Made by a program: the position numbers and the translations under genes. 64,000 nt of DNA from Gerris lacustris. Lineage: Eukaryota > Arthropoda > Insecta > Hemiptera > Gerridae. This document shows, in pieces, positions 46,105 through 56,953 of this stretch (within the stretch, counting starts at the first letter, position 1; each line of letters begins with the position of its first letter). The DNA is taken from positions 13,570,411 through 13,634,410 of the forward strand of contig OX578277.1 in assembly GCA_951217055.1 (NCBI GenBank), read 5' to 3'. The notes beneath the pieces are model-generated. The model searched no databases. It saw only the letters and a list, made by a program, of their open reading frames with translations, and was not told where the DNA came from.

Positions 46105-46577
46105 TTGCTGTTGGATCTTAAGGAAAACTAATACGCTCCCTTTAACGATATATTGACCCCCCCCCCCCCCCCTTGGATCATTCTCAAGCTAGAAACTAAT
46201 TTTATTAACATATAATAATTACTATAAAGAAAGGCATTAACAATATATATTGGATATTATTAGCAATATATATTAACATATTTATTGGATATTTTAGGAG
46301 AAACTGACGAGAATCAGACGATTCAATAAAATTTCAATTTTAATTCAATGTAGTGTGATCTTCTAGTCAGTCAGGTTAGTAAGAAATTAATGTTTAAATT
46401 TTAAAATAAGTTTATATAAATGGTTAATGTTCAAATAAGTGTTGTCAGTAAAATTGTTAATGACTGTATATTAATTGGTACATTTAATAAAATTTGTTAC
46501 TAGCTTGAGAATGACCCAAGGAGGGGTCAAAATATTGCTAAAGGGAGCGTAGTATTTTTCCTCAGACCCAACAGCAA
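46105..46577. mobile_element. TTAA-flanked MITE with ~80-bp inverted arms
   Basis: TTAA at 46101-46104 and 46578-46581. Ends TTGCTGTTGG...CCAACAGCAA; arms continue through 'TACGCTCCCTTTA' and 'CATTCTCAAGCTAG'. A poly(C) tract (46156-46172) lies in the left arm where the right arm reads 'ggaggggtc'. Arm sequence recurs at 10785-10955 and 26810-27005. Confidence 0.85.
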
Positions 46578-46597
46578 TTAAATTTAACAATACAAGG

Positions 46598-46875
46598 AGT
46601 AGTAGTAGTAGTAGTAAGGTACGGGTAGGACGAACCACTTGTTCGAACCTAGCAATTAGGCCTTCATTCGGGCCCTTTTTACTAGCCCCGTGGTAGAGAG
46701 TTCTAGCCACTTCACACATCATACCTCTGTACATTGTACCACCGAAGCGAGTATGATGTGATCATTAGTGAGCCATGTAAATCAGAGTATCACGGCGAGG
46801 AAATGAACCCCGACCTCCTGATCCATTGATGGCTGAGCAGACGTGGTTTAACCCACACGGCCATGCTAGCTCCCC
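46598..46875 (-). mobile_element. tRNA-derived SINE with LINE-like 3' end
   Basis: On the minus strand: AGCTAGCATGGCCGTGTGGG (A-box region), GGGGTTCATTTCC (B-box-like), a ~110-bp body, then AAAAAGGGCCCGAATGAAGG, TTGCTAGG and a TAC repeat tail. The 3' section parallels the 3' end of the LINE at 44943-45949. Copies: 6447-6685 (+) and 551-740 (-). No target-site duplication found. Confidence 0.8.
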
Positions 46876-48132
46876 ACTCTTCTTACTAAATTAATATTGT
46901 GTTTTAGTTCACAATGTCAAGTAATAACCTAAACCTTGACCTCTATGTAGGGCTCTATCCACCTTCTGCGGATTGACGAACAAAGCAAGAACGAGGAGCC
47001 ATAAAAAAAAAGTTTTCATTCTTAATATTTAATATAATTTAAACAAATTTACACAAACTTATTATTAATTTACATTTTTTTGTACACAATAAGTAGAATC
47101 AACTTTTATAAAGAAGCATATTTCAATAGTATATGCTTCCGTTGGCTTAGAGCTAAATAATCTATATGTTTTAGAGGAGACAAATGCCTAAGATTGTGTT
47201 AATCCTGGTCTTATAAATTTATTGGATGGATCATTCTCTAGAGAGTAGCTCATGATCAACCCTTAAGTGCCATTAACTAGTTGATTGTCAGTTAGCAGAG
47301 ACCAACATGCGATGTATGGAATACTTCATGGGAAATAGCACAGTCAAATCCTAATATAGCCTTAAAGAAAACAATCGATCAAGGGCAGAAAGCTCAAACA
47401 ACTATTTGGGCGCACTTGTCCACCCATTGTTGTGGAAGAGTTCAGGTTAATGGATATCTGATGAGGACAGAATTGTGGCTTTTATAACAGTACTTTTACT
47501 TCTCCATGCAAGCTCTCTAATCCACATGAATATTAAATAAAAGGTAAAGAATCGAGACAGCTATAAGAAATGTTTGAGGAATCAATTGTTTTGTGGAGGA
47601 GGCTCAGTTCATGGATATGTGGTAACAGCGCCGGTGCTACACTTTTGGCCGCCACAGGCAATACGGTTTTTGGCCGCCCCATTGAAATAGGCATTTTTTT
47701 GACGGGGGGGGGGGGGGGGGGGGGGGGGAGAAGGGTGATTTTTGGGGCTTTCCTACATTTATGTGTTTGGGTTATTACACAAAAAGTGGACATTATATTG
47801 TGAATTGTAATGAAACACGCCTCCTCTGATACTATATTTTAGATTAGATTAAAAAGTAAATTTTACTAATATGCCAACTTTTGTGAACTTCAGACAGTCT
47901 TGTCTTTTTTTGTTCTTGGTGTATAACAACTTAAATTATTTTCAACTTTTTAAAATAAAATAATTTTTCCACTATAGATCGCCCTTACAGAGACAGAGGG
48001 CTGAACAAAGTTTATTTAATATAACCTGACTGCTATTTAAAATAGTGCATGCCACTATTATTTAGCTATGATAGTTTTTGAGTAATAAAGTAAAGTAGGC
48101 TATTTTTAAAAACTCAATATTAGAGGAAGGGT
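46876..48132. other. Intergenic; poly(G) tract
   Basis: Mostly AT-rich. At 47704-47728 a run of ~25 G follows 'tttggccgcc' repeats (47645-47685). A degenerate relative of the 28.5-kb duplicated unit lies near 47230-47300. No gene recognised. Confidence 0.45.
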
Positions 48133-48361
48133 ACTTCTTTAGATAGTTACTCCCCTATGCTACTTTAGAATAAAAGTGACTTTGACTAAATAACTATTAA
48201 GAAAAAGATATGTTTAGTCCAATGTTGTTTGGGACCAAGGAATATCCCATTTCTGTTTTTATAAGGGGAGTAACAGTCTAAAGAAGAACATTCCGTACAC
48301 CTTCTTTAGATTGTTAATCCCCTCTGTTTTTTTTATAAGGGGAGTAACAATCTAAAGAAGT
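48133..48361. mobile_element. Double-hairpin MITE, copy 3 (inverted)
   Basis: The same four alternating CTTCTTTAGA-type blocks as 16732-16956 in the opposite order, uninterrupted, with 'gactttgactaaataacta' at the position where copy 2 has its TTAA insertion. Confidence 0.8.
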
Positions 48362-48470
48362 GCCAGAGGAAGAAACCTGTAACAGAACTGAGCTTTATAT
48401 TTTTACTTTCTCAAATAAAGAGAAAGTAAAAATATTACTAAACTTTACTTAAACTCTTATGGGTGGTAAA

Positions 48471-49076
48471 GGTGTGTTTTCCTACAACACGCCAGACGTG
48501 TTGTATGGGTGTATTGAATGGGGTGATTTCCTAAAACATGGCTGGCGCAATCTCTTTCTTTTTAGTCTGATCGGTCTGATGACATCGTTTGTCATGGCTA
48601 CTTTGATGACATTAAAGAAAAAATGAAAATTAAAGAACGAACGACGAAGAACTACTTCTGTCAGTGCGTGATCTCTCGAAGATGAACCCCCATCGGCCAT
48701 TATACCCAAATCGAATGGCAGAAGGCAGGTATCATATAATTATCAGAAAGCACCTTGATATGGCACTTCATGTCATATACGCATCGAAACTTGGGGACTT
48801 GTTCAATCAAACAGTCGTCCTCTTTAACACTAAAAACTACTTTTTTCCAGCCATTGTGAAAAAAAATACAACTAAAAACAGATTTTTACAAGAAGAATGG
48901 AAGCCAAACTACGTCAGAGCCGCAAAAGGGTTTGCAGCTATACTGCTCTCCTAGGTGTACTTCATGTCTGATGCATTAACGCCTGTGAGCCGTCAGAGTC
49001 TGACGCGCTCTAGGAAAACACTTCTATTGATTTGTACTAAAGCAGCATCCAGCATCATGCTGTAGGAAAACACACC
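48471..49076. mobile_element. TIR element with 4-bp TSD, 606 bp
   Basis: Ends GGTGTGTTTTCCTACA...TGTAGGAAAACACACC, flanked by TAAA on both sides (48467-48470, 49077-49080). Inside is a 96-codon frame (48664-48951, +) containing GRYHIIIRKHLDMALHVIYA, unrecognised, with no catalytic motif. It may be a decayed transposase piece or chance. Confidence 0.75.
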
Positions 49077-49168
49077 TAAAAGAAACGCCTTCCCATTAAA
49101 TTGCCACTACTTAACTCTAAGAGTGTGGCCTCAAGAGGCAAGATCCAATAACCTGATGATAGTATTTG

Positions 49169-50120
49169 GATGGTAGGGGGTGAATTATACTGGTTGAATG
49201 GTAGTGGATAGCTGATAAGTTGTTGGTTGGTAGTGGTGGATAGTAGTGGTTAGATGGAACTATGAGAATTATAGTGATTGGATGGTAGGGGGTGATTATA
49301 CTGGTTGAATGGTAGTGGATAGCTGATAAATTGTTGGTTTGTAGTGGTGGATAGTAGTGGTTAGATGGAACTATGAGAATTATAGTGATTGGATGGTAGG
49401 GGGTGAATTATACTGGTTGAATGGTAGTGGATAGCTGATAAGTTGTTGGTTGGTAGTGGTGGATAGTAGTGGTTAGATGGAACTATGAGAATTATAGTGA
49501 TTGGATGGTAGGGGGTGATTATACTGGTTGAATGGTAGTGGATAGCTGATAAATTGTTGGTTTGTAGTGGTGGATAGTAGTGGTTAGATGGAACTATGAG
49601 AATTATAGTGATTGGATGGTAGGGGGTGAATTATACTGGTTGAATGGTAGTGGATAGCTGATAAGTTGTTGGTTGGTAGTGGTGGATAGTAGTGGTTAGA
49701 TGGAACTATGAGAATTATAGTGATTGGATGGTAGGGGGTGATTATACTGGTTGAATGGTAGTGGATAGCTGATAAATTGTTGGTTTGTAGTGGTGGATAG
49801 TAGTGGTTAGATGGAACTATGAGAATTATAGTGATTGGATGGTAGGGGGTGAATTATACTGGTTGAATGGTAGTGGAGAGCTGATAAGTTGTTGGTTGGT
49901 AGTGGTGGATAGTAGTGGTTAGATGGAACTATGAGAATTATAGTGATTGGATGGTAGGGGGTGAATTATACTGGTTGAATGGTAGTGGATAGCTGATAAA
50001 TTGTTGGTTTGTAGTGGTGGATAGTAGTGGTTAGATGGAACTATGAGAATTATAGTGATTGGATGGCAGTGGTTGGATTAAAATGGTTAGATGGTAGAGG
50101 GTAGATTAGTGGTTGGATAT
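49169..50120. repeat. Satellite of 111/112-bp monomers, dimeric period 223 bp
   Basis: Monomers start (GATGGTAGGGGG) at 49169, 49281, 49392, 49504, 49615 and on to ~49950. Two types alternate: type A has 'gggtgaattatac' and 'aagttgttggttggt'; type B has 'gggtgattatac' and 'aaattgttggtttgt'. The last full unit mixes A start and B end. The array decays after 50060. Confidence 0.92.
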
Positions 50121-50261
50121 TTCCTGTGCTACCAAAAAACATAGCCTACCAACAAGTCTACAGAGTTTTTAGTGGGTATCGTTTCTAAAAATAATTAAAA
50201 TTTAGAGAAGATTTTTAGAATTTCTTAACATCATTTTAAAATAAAGAGTAATAATAATTAA

Positions 50262-50927
50262 CCCTGGAACGCTAATGGTAGTCGAATCGACGAGCACAGT
50301 TGGAACCTTAACCATTTACGCTCGTATGTGATGGTGATGGGTACCCAATCCTTCTGCAGTGCTTGCACTGGTTAGTAACACACCTGCTAGTGTAGCGGTA
50401 GAAGTCCTTTTGAGCATACACTCATTTTCTGGCAAATTCCTGTCAAAGCTACTTCATCGATTCGACTAACGTTTAGTAATAAACGTAGGGAATTAATTGG
50501 TCGTTGAATGATCCTATAGCCTGGGAAAATGGGCCTGGGTAAGGGGCAATAGGCCTAGGGGTAAGGGGCAATAGGCCTAGGGGTAAGGGGCAGTGGGCCT
50601 AGGGTAATTGGCCTTGGGCCAGAGACCAGTGACCGATAATCTGGGGCCTGGAGCACTTAGCAAAGGGCCTAGGGCTTTTGGCCTGGGGCATGGGACCTGG
50701 TGCATTAATGTTCACTCAATTTCAGATTCTTCTGATGTTCCTACTAAGTTATTTGACATCAATTGTTTGTATATCTCACTAAAAGATTTAATAATGCGTT
50801 CTTAATAGATTTCTCTTTATAAAAGTGTAGTTGCAACCCAAAAAATGTGTTTTCTGCATATTTATGTTAGTCAAATCGTCGAAGGTTTAGTAATACCAGC
50901 CATCCAATTACCATTAGCATTTAAGGG
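50262..50927. mobile_element. piggyBac-like TTAA element, second copy
   Basis: TTAA at 50258-50261 and 50928-50931; ends CCCTGGAACGCTAATGGTAG and, read backwards, CCCTTAAATGCTAATGGTAA. Orientation opposite to 36546-37147. The core contains a 22-bp tandem repeat (AGGCCTAGGGGTAAGGGGCA plus AT) of three to four copies around 50535-50600. Confidence 0.85.
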
Positions 50928-50931
50928 TTAA

Positions 50932-51840
50932 CACCATTTAAAGAAGAGTTAATGATGAATTAATAACATCAGATAAATTAGTTGTTAAATGTTTTATTTT
51001 ATAATAGTTGGACTAGTATTTATTGATTGTAATAGAGAAGGAATGTACTCCTAGACAAGTTCAGCAAGCTTGGGACGCCTTGCATTCTTTAAACTTCTCA
51101 AGCAGTACATCACAGTCAAAATGTTAAAAACTGGTTTATGGCTTACACCATGAGCAACTCTTTTGAAGAATGATCCTTTACAATGGACTTTGAAAATGTT
51201 AGGATACACTCAAATTTCAAACACTGATCTTTTCAGAATTTAAACAATAATAAAAATGCAATTGGAAGCATTAATAATTAAAAAATAAATACATTTTTTA
51301 AACATACTTAAAAGTATAATTTTTTCTTTTTGCTTAAGTTATACTTCTTTGTATCATTAGGAAAATAATCGACTAGACACAGTTACCATCTTATAACAAT
51401 AAATATAAATTTAATACATACATATATATATATAAAGCAAGCTTAAGCAGAAATATTGGGAATAATGTTATTGATTTTTTTAAATGATTTAATTTCACTT
51501 CATTTGTTTGTGAGGTTTCACAGACTTAACAAAATAAGCCAAAATGAGTTAATGAGTGATTTTTTTTTTTGTAATTTTCTTTCTCTCATCAACACCAGGT
51601 ACCTTCATTGATAGGTAATACTAATGCAGTGAGTTTATACCTTCTCACAAACTTTGGTAATGGATGTTTTTAGTTATTTTCTACATATATGTAATTGTAA
51701 AGGAAATTTACTTCCCCTCAATGGTCAGTAATGAAATTTCATAAGCCTAGCATCAAGTCTGTTGTTTTAATACATAATAATACTGTGAGTCTATATTTTC
51801 TCTCACAATCTTTGGTGATGGATTTTTATTACACACACAC
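50932..51840. other. AT-rich intergenic, no gene seen
   Basis: Unstructured; a short direct repeat 'tttggtaatggatgttttta / tttggtgatggatttttat' (51650, 51810). No gene. Confidence 0.35.
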
Positions 51841-51968
51841 ATATATTAATTCAAACAATTTAAACTACAGGAGAACAGAAACAGAGAAAAATATGCATTG
51901 GCTCCGGGATTTGAACCACAGGCCTTCACATTTCCAGTGTGATGCTCTACCAACTAAGCTAAGCCTGA
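51841..51968 (-). mobile_element. Second tRNA-derived SINE-like repeat
   Basis: On the minus strand GCTTAGTTGGTAGAGCATCA is an excellent A box and TGTGGTTCAAATCCCGG an excellent B box at tRNA spacing, but T-stem and acceptor pairing fail. It is followed by an A/T-rich tail and 'gtgtgtgtgtaat'. A SINE head or tRNA pseudogene is likelier than a tRNA gene. Confidence 0.6.
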
Positions 51969-52007
51969 TACAAACTTTTCTCTGCGCGAAACAGATAATC
52001 CCAATAT

Positions 52008-52011
<4 letters not shown>

Positions 52012-52079
<68 letters not shown>
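52012..52079. repeat. (AT)n microsatellite
   Basis: About 34 uninterrupted TA units, adjoining the tRNA-like repeat. Length in the assembly may be unreliable. Confidence 0.95.
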
Positions 52080-52086
<7 letters not shown>

Positions 52087-53022
52087 AAACATGTTATTTT
52101 CTTCACAATAGCTTAAATACATAAGAGTAATTAATACACATAAATTTAAAGTTAATTTCAAACAATGAAGCATTTCAAAAATTTTAAAGAGTAAGAAAAG
52201 CTGTGAGCTTTATATTCTATAAAAAAATTCTATTAGGCACTTTGAAATTTTTTTTTTTATTATTTAAAAAATTGGGGAATTTGAGCATGAATGCTCTAAA
52301 ATAGTTAGCTGTTAGCTACCTAAAACAGTAAGTATCAAACCTATCTGCAGGGCTGTAGCAATAAGCCAAGCTGAGGCATGTTTTGAACCAAATCAAGAGC
52401 ATTGTTAAAGCTGTTTTCTTCAGATACTCAAAGTGTTCCCTGCAGCTTAAAACATGTTTTATATTAAGTTTATCTGTATTAGTAACAAATTATTAACATA
52501 TTTGGATTTTTACAAGCATACAGATCATATTTTTAGATCATTTCAGTAAGAGGAGTACACAATTTAAAAACAAAAATCTATAAAAATGGTTGGAAGTGGA
52601 TGAACATGGTTAGAGGACAAATCATGTACTCCTATAACAGAATTGATCCATGTTTATAATTAAATTCAATTTTTTTAACAGCTTTATAAAAAGTGCACAT
52701 ATACATTAAAATTAATGTAAAAGATCATATGCATCAAAGTTCATTCCAAAATATTCAAGTTATTACTATTAGTACAATTAACTAGTAACTATTTATATCT
52801 TTATAAATATTTAGTAAAAATTACTTCTAATTTCTCACTGATCTACTACTTAAATACATTTATTATCCAAAGTTAAATATTAAAATTTACATTTGTTTTT
52901 AAATTAAACTCAGAACTTTCAGCAGTGCAAAACAATATTTCAATGTATAAATAAAGTGAATGTATAAAATTAATAAAAAATAATCTAAGTTCAATTTCAA
53001 GAAGAAGAGGATTTTCCATATA
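52080..53022. other. AT-rich intergenic, no gene seen
   Basis: No coding or repeat structure recognised. Confidence 0.4.
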
Positions 53023-53770
53023 CAGTGAAAATCGTTTAAGACAAAACTGAGGGGACCAACATATTTTTTCGTGTTAAAGGTCCAATAAAAAAAAAAAAAA
53101 AAAAAAAAAACCCTCACCAATACCTTTGATGTCAAATTGTTTAATAAGATGCATACAATTTACATTCATACATTGTATATTTATTTTTTAACATATAACA
53201 CAATAAACCAAATAAAAAATGTAATAAAAACTTTAATTTTTTGAAAAATAATCTGATATTTTTTTTTGTATTGTCTTTTTTAGCATCAAATTGCAAAAAA
53301 GGTAGAGTAGGTGTTATTCACGGAGATAAAGAGCCCCCTCCTGTGTCACAGGAGGGGGTTGTTTAGAAAACATTATCATCTCGTCTCACCCCTTCGGTGT
53401 CAGTATTTCTAAGCCGAGATAAAAGATTCTCGTCTGGGTGTCTCATTTTTATTTCCGATCCCTCTTCATTATCGCCGGTTTATATGAGGTGTTGCGCTTA
53501 TAGGCCAAGGAGTTAAAACGCCTCTTCCTTGCCCGCGGGTAGAGGAGGGATAAAAAAAAAAAATAATAATAATAATGTGTTAAATAAGGCTTAAATATGT
53601 ATTTTTTTTTTGTTACGAGAAGCGAATTCTTTTCGTCTTAAGCGATTTTTATTTCGTGTTAAAAGAAGTAAAATGTATGAAAATACCTAGCATTTTGTCG
53701 GGACCGCAATATTTTTTCGTGTTAACCGATTTTTCATTTTAAGCGTTTTCGTCTTAAACGTATTTCACTG
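53023..53770. mobile_element. pogo/Tigger-type element, 748 bp
   Basis: Left end CAGTGAAAATCGTTTAAGAC; right end read backwards CAGTGAAATACGTTTAAGAC. TA on both sides (53021-53022, 53771-53772). Subterminal 'tttttcgtgttaa' repeats. A strong hairpin 'ccccctcctgtg/cacaggaggggg' lies at 53335-53362. No transposase seen. Confidence 0.85.
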
Positions 53771-53984
53771 TATTATAAGGTGTTGCATAAACATGAACGG
53801 ATTACATTTTGTTGCTAACACTTTATTAAAAGAAAATTTATTTACAGAAAAACAATTAATCGTAGGGTCAAAAATATTTCCATTTATGTGTGGAACACTG
53901 TATCAGATATAAACGTCCATCATGGCTTCGGTTACAAGCTTGTCAAGGCTTGCTGGCTCAACAATTATCATTAGGAGTTGAGAC

Positions 53985-54165
53985 AGAGGTTTAAATCTGA
54001 ATACCTCAGACTAGAGATTAGGCATAAAAGATAAAGAATCAGTGTAGGTGCTTATAAAGAGGTTTAAATCTGAACATCTCAGACAGAGAGATTAAGTGTG
54101 AAAGATAAAGAATCAGTGTAGGTGCTTATACAGAGGTTTAAATCTGACTTAAGGTACGCCCAGAG
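53985..54165. repeat. ~80-bp repeats related (inverted) to the 57.6-kb array
   Basis: Units read 'aggtttaaatctgaa...ctcagac...agattaagtgtgaaagataaagaatcagtgtagg'; inverted, this matches the 76-bp unit at 57640-58725 ('tacactgactctttctctttcacactttatct', 'gtaaacct'). Two and a half units. Confidence 0.65.
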
Positions 54166-55427
54166 TGTATGCTGATTTGAATTCATACTGAGATTAGAAA
54201 ATTTAAAGGGGATATCCCCGAGCTTGAAGAAGAAATGTGTGGATGGGTCTTAACAACTTATGTTGAGCAGGTTCAAACTTGTAACTGAAGCTGCGGTGGA
54301 CATCTACCTGATATAGAGTTCCACTCATACATAGGACTATATTTGTTACCTGATATAATGATTTTTATTTATTCTGTAAATAAACCTGCTTTTATTATTA
54401 TTATTATTTTATTTTTTTTTCCAAAATGTCATCCGTCCATGTTTGTGTAACATTCTATAGCAGTAGAAGTTTTTTTTTTTTAATTTTTTTTTTTTTCATA
54501 AATATATCTAGGACTTAGGGATAATTAAGAAATATAAGTTAACTCCAAAAGCCGGGGAATGATTAGACTGAACAGTCCATAAGGACTAAAACCTGAGCCA
54601 TATATGAGAGGATGTGTATCATCCACCCATAAGGTTGTTAATGGTTTTAGAAGTAAAAAAATAAATAAGTTAACAGTCAGTATGAACAGATTTTTTTTGT
54701 GGGAATTTATCATGCATTGCTTAGCCAAAAAACCTTTATACCTCTCCGAGGACATTCTTCATTCTTCATTTCATTGTTACTCTAAGTTTTTCACCTAAAC
54801 GGCAAAGATCAAATTCAAACACCACATAAAAGATCCTCTGAACTAATCTGGTTATACTGATAAACACAGAGAACAATGTGAAAATATAAAACTTTTCTCT
54901 TCCGCTGTATTTACAACACCGCATGCATGCGTCATACTGCAACTACTGAGAACCCACAATAGTGTAGACTTTTGACCAAGTAACAACCAAATCACCTCAC
55001 TTATTATTATTATGTTTACCACTTTAATTTCTTATGTTTTATGTTTATTATATCTTTAAAATATACAGTTCACTTATTTTGTACAACCTGCCTTGGTTGA
55101 GGTTCCCAGGTTATAAAACTAAGCCAGTTCCTCTCAAACGACAACCAAATTTTTGGTCTAAATTTTAGTTATAGTGTTTTTTGGCTTAGCAGTGCTATAA
55201 ACAAATTGTTTTTTTCTTATTAAATGCTCTGTTAGTAATTTTCTGTTACAATAAAGGAAGTTGATCACGCAAAAATGTTATCAGTATTTGCAAGCAGATA
55301 TAATTATAATCATATCAGGTGAGTAAAATTATTTAATTAAACAAAATTACAATTAATTTGTACAAAGTGTCATCAACGGAAATTTATCATTACAATTTGA
55401 ATGATTTTTATAATTTATTGATAAATA
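54166..55427. other. Intergenic, no gene seen
   Basis: AT-rich with T runs at 54470-54500; overlapping frames on both strands at 54525-54800 have no recognisable content. Confidence 0.4.
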
Positions 55428-55852
55428 CAGTAGAACCTCGCTTACACGACCCTCAATAACATGAAAACCTCAATTACAAGTGCAATTTTCAAATCCCCTT
55501 GAGATTGCCATAACACATAATGTTAAATTAACCTCTATAACGCGACTATTATTATCCAAATAACCTCAATAACACGGATTTTTTCCAATTCGCAAAGTAA
55601 CTCGGAACCTCTATAACAAGTTGTTTTGAGAAGTCAACCTCTATAACGCGACTCTATACAGGAATGGGTCGACCTTGAACAAGTCTAGACTTGAAAACCC
55701 TGCCCCACGGTGCTCTCAACATTCCATTAACCTCTATAACACGACTGATAGCCAAAATAACCTTGATAACTCGACCCTCAACAAAAAGAGCACCTCGATA
55801 ACAAGACTGTTTCCATAATCCCCTTGAGACACTTCTTATCAAGGTTGTACTG
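55428..55852 (+). mobile_element. pogo/Tigger MITE, 425 bp
   Basis: Left end CAGTAGAACCTCGCTTACAC; right end read backwards CAGTACAACCTTGATAAGAA. TA duplication on both sides (55426-55427, 55853-55854). The best-bounded member of the family that includes 29972-30362 and 41210-41474. Confidence 0.9.
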
Positions 55853-56156
55853 TAATATCAAAAAACAAAAAACAACTATGATTCTTCAAAAAGGTTTGAG
55901 GATGTACCAAGTGAAGAATGGTATTTCACCTTCATAAATTGTAATAATTAATTTTAACCCTGATGACACCTCGTACAAATTATTATAAAGAGGACAAAAA
56001 GCAAAAATGAAAGAAACGTCAATATAAATAAAAGTTTGGCTAAGCGTTAATTAATCCTATTATCTTAGCCAAGCAAATTGTTTTTATTTCATAAAGCTGA
56101 TGTGAGTGTTACCCGTCCTACTTAGCTTAAGGGTGGGAACATAGTGAAGTAGGTGG

Positions 56157-56953
56157 TAGGGGAGAGCGGGGTTGGTAGCGACACTTTTTTTTAGAGGCCG
56201 TGAGAGCCACAGTTTTGCATGAACTTTTTCGCTTTTGTGTGATTATCATACATAGAGATCCTAACTAACATATTCTAGACTTACAGCGACTTAAAAAAAC
56301 ATTATCATACTATTTTTTTATGTTTTTCCAAAACCTTCACTTTGTCCAATGTATCCCAATGGGTGGAATACACTGGACACAGGGGTGGGATACTTTGGAC
56401 ATACACCAAAACTCCTGATTTAGCAACTTAAATCATGAAAACAATTCATTTGAGTACTTAAATAGAAGGAATAATAAATAAGAAAGAAAGTAGGCAACCA
56501 AAAGAAGAAATAGGTATGATGTGTGTGTGGTATGGGGGAAGAGTGGGACAGTTGGGGATGAATGGGACTTACTGTCCAACTCATCCCTCGTTGCCATTTT
56601 TTAAAAAAAAAAAAAAAACGCAGACAACATTGTTCCACAGTAAGCAACCAAAGTGATTTGTAATCATAAATAAATCCATTACCAGACAAAAATAGTAGTG
56701 ACTCCAACGAATATTGTAGAGGGGCTGGAATGCTTCCGACGTAGTTCTCAAATTTTACATCAGCTTGCCTCCAAATCGAATTTATTTTTTTTAAAAATCA
56801 ATGGTAATCAACAATACGTCAGACCACTTGAGGGAATGAATAGCAACTGAAGAGCTACTGACTGTAGCAGGGTTGCTAATCTCACCTGCTTTTCAACCAA
56901 AAACAACAGTGTCCAATTCATCCCACTGTGCCAACCAACCCCGCTACCCCCTA
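56157..56953. mobile_element. TIR element with GGGGTTGG-type ends
   Basis: Left end TAGGGGAGAGCGGGGTTGGT; right end read backwards TAGGGGGTAGCGGGGTTGGT. The interior has repeated 'ggatacactggacacaggggtgggatac' and 'gtgggacagttggg' motifs. The duplication could not be fixed; family not recognised. Confidence 0.65.

Noticed and set aside
48664..48951. A host gene from the 96-codon ORF
   Set aside because: It lies entirely within a TIR element with TAAA duplications and shows no known domain; described under the element instead.
49169..50060. CRISPR-like array of regular repeats
   Set aside because: Repeats are contiguous 111/112-bp monomers without unique spacers, in a eukaryotic context.
51893..51968. 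Possible functional tRNA gene on the minus strand
   Set aside because: A and B boxes are excellent, but T-stem and acceptor-stem bases do not pair and no clear anticodon stem forms. Treated as a SINE head or pseudogene.
51731..52173. Opposing ORFs of 126 and 102 codons
   Set aside because: Both depend on the (AT)n microsatellite (poly Tyr-Ile) and a SINE-like repeat.
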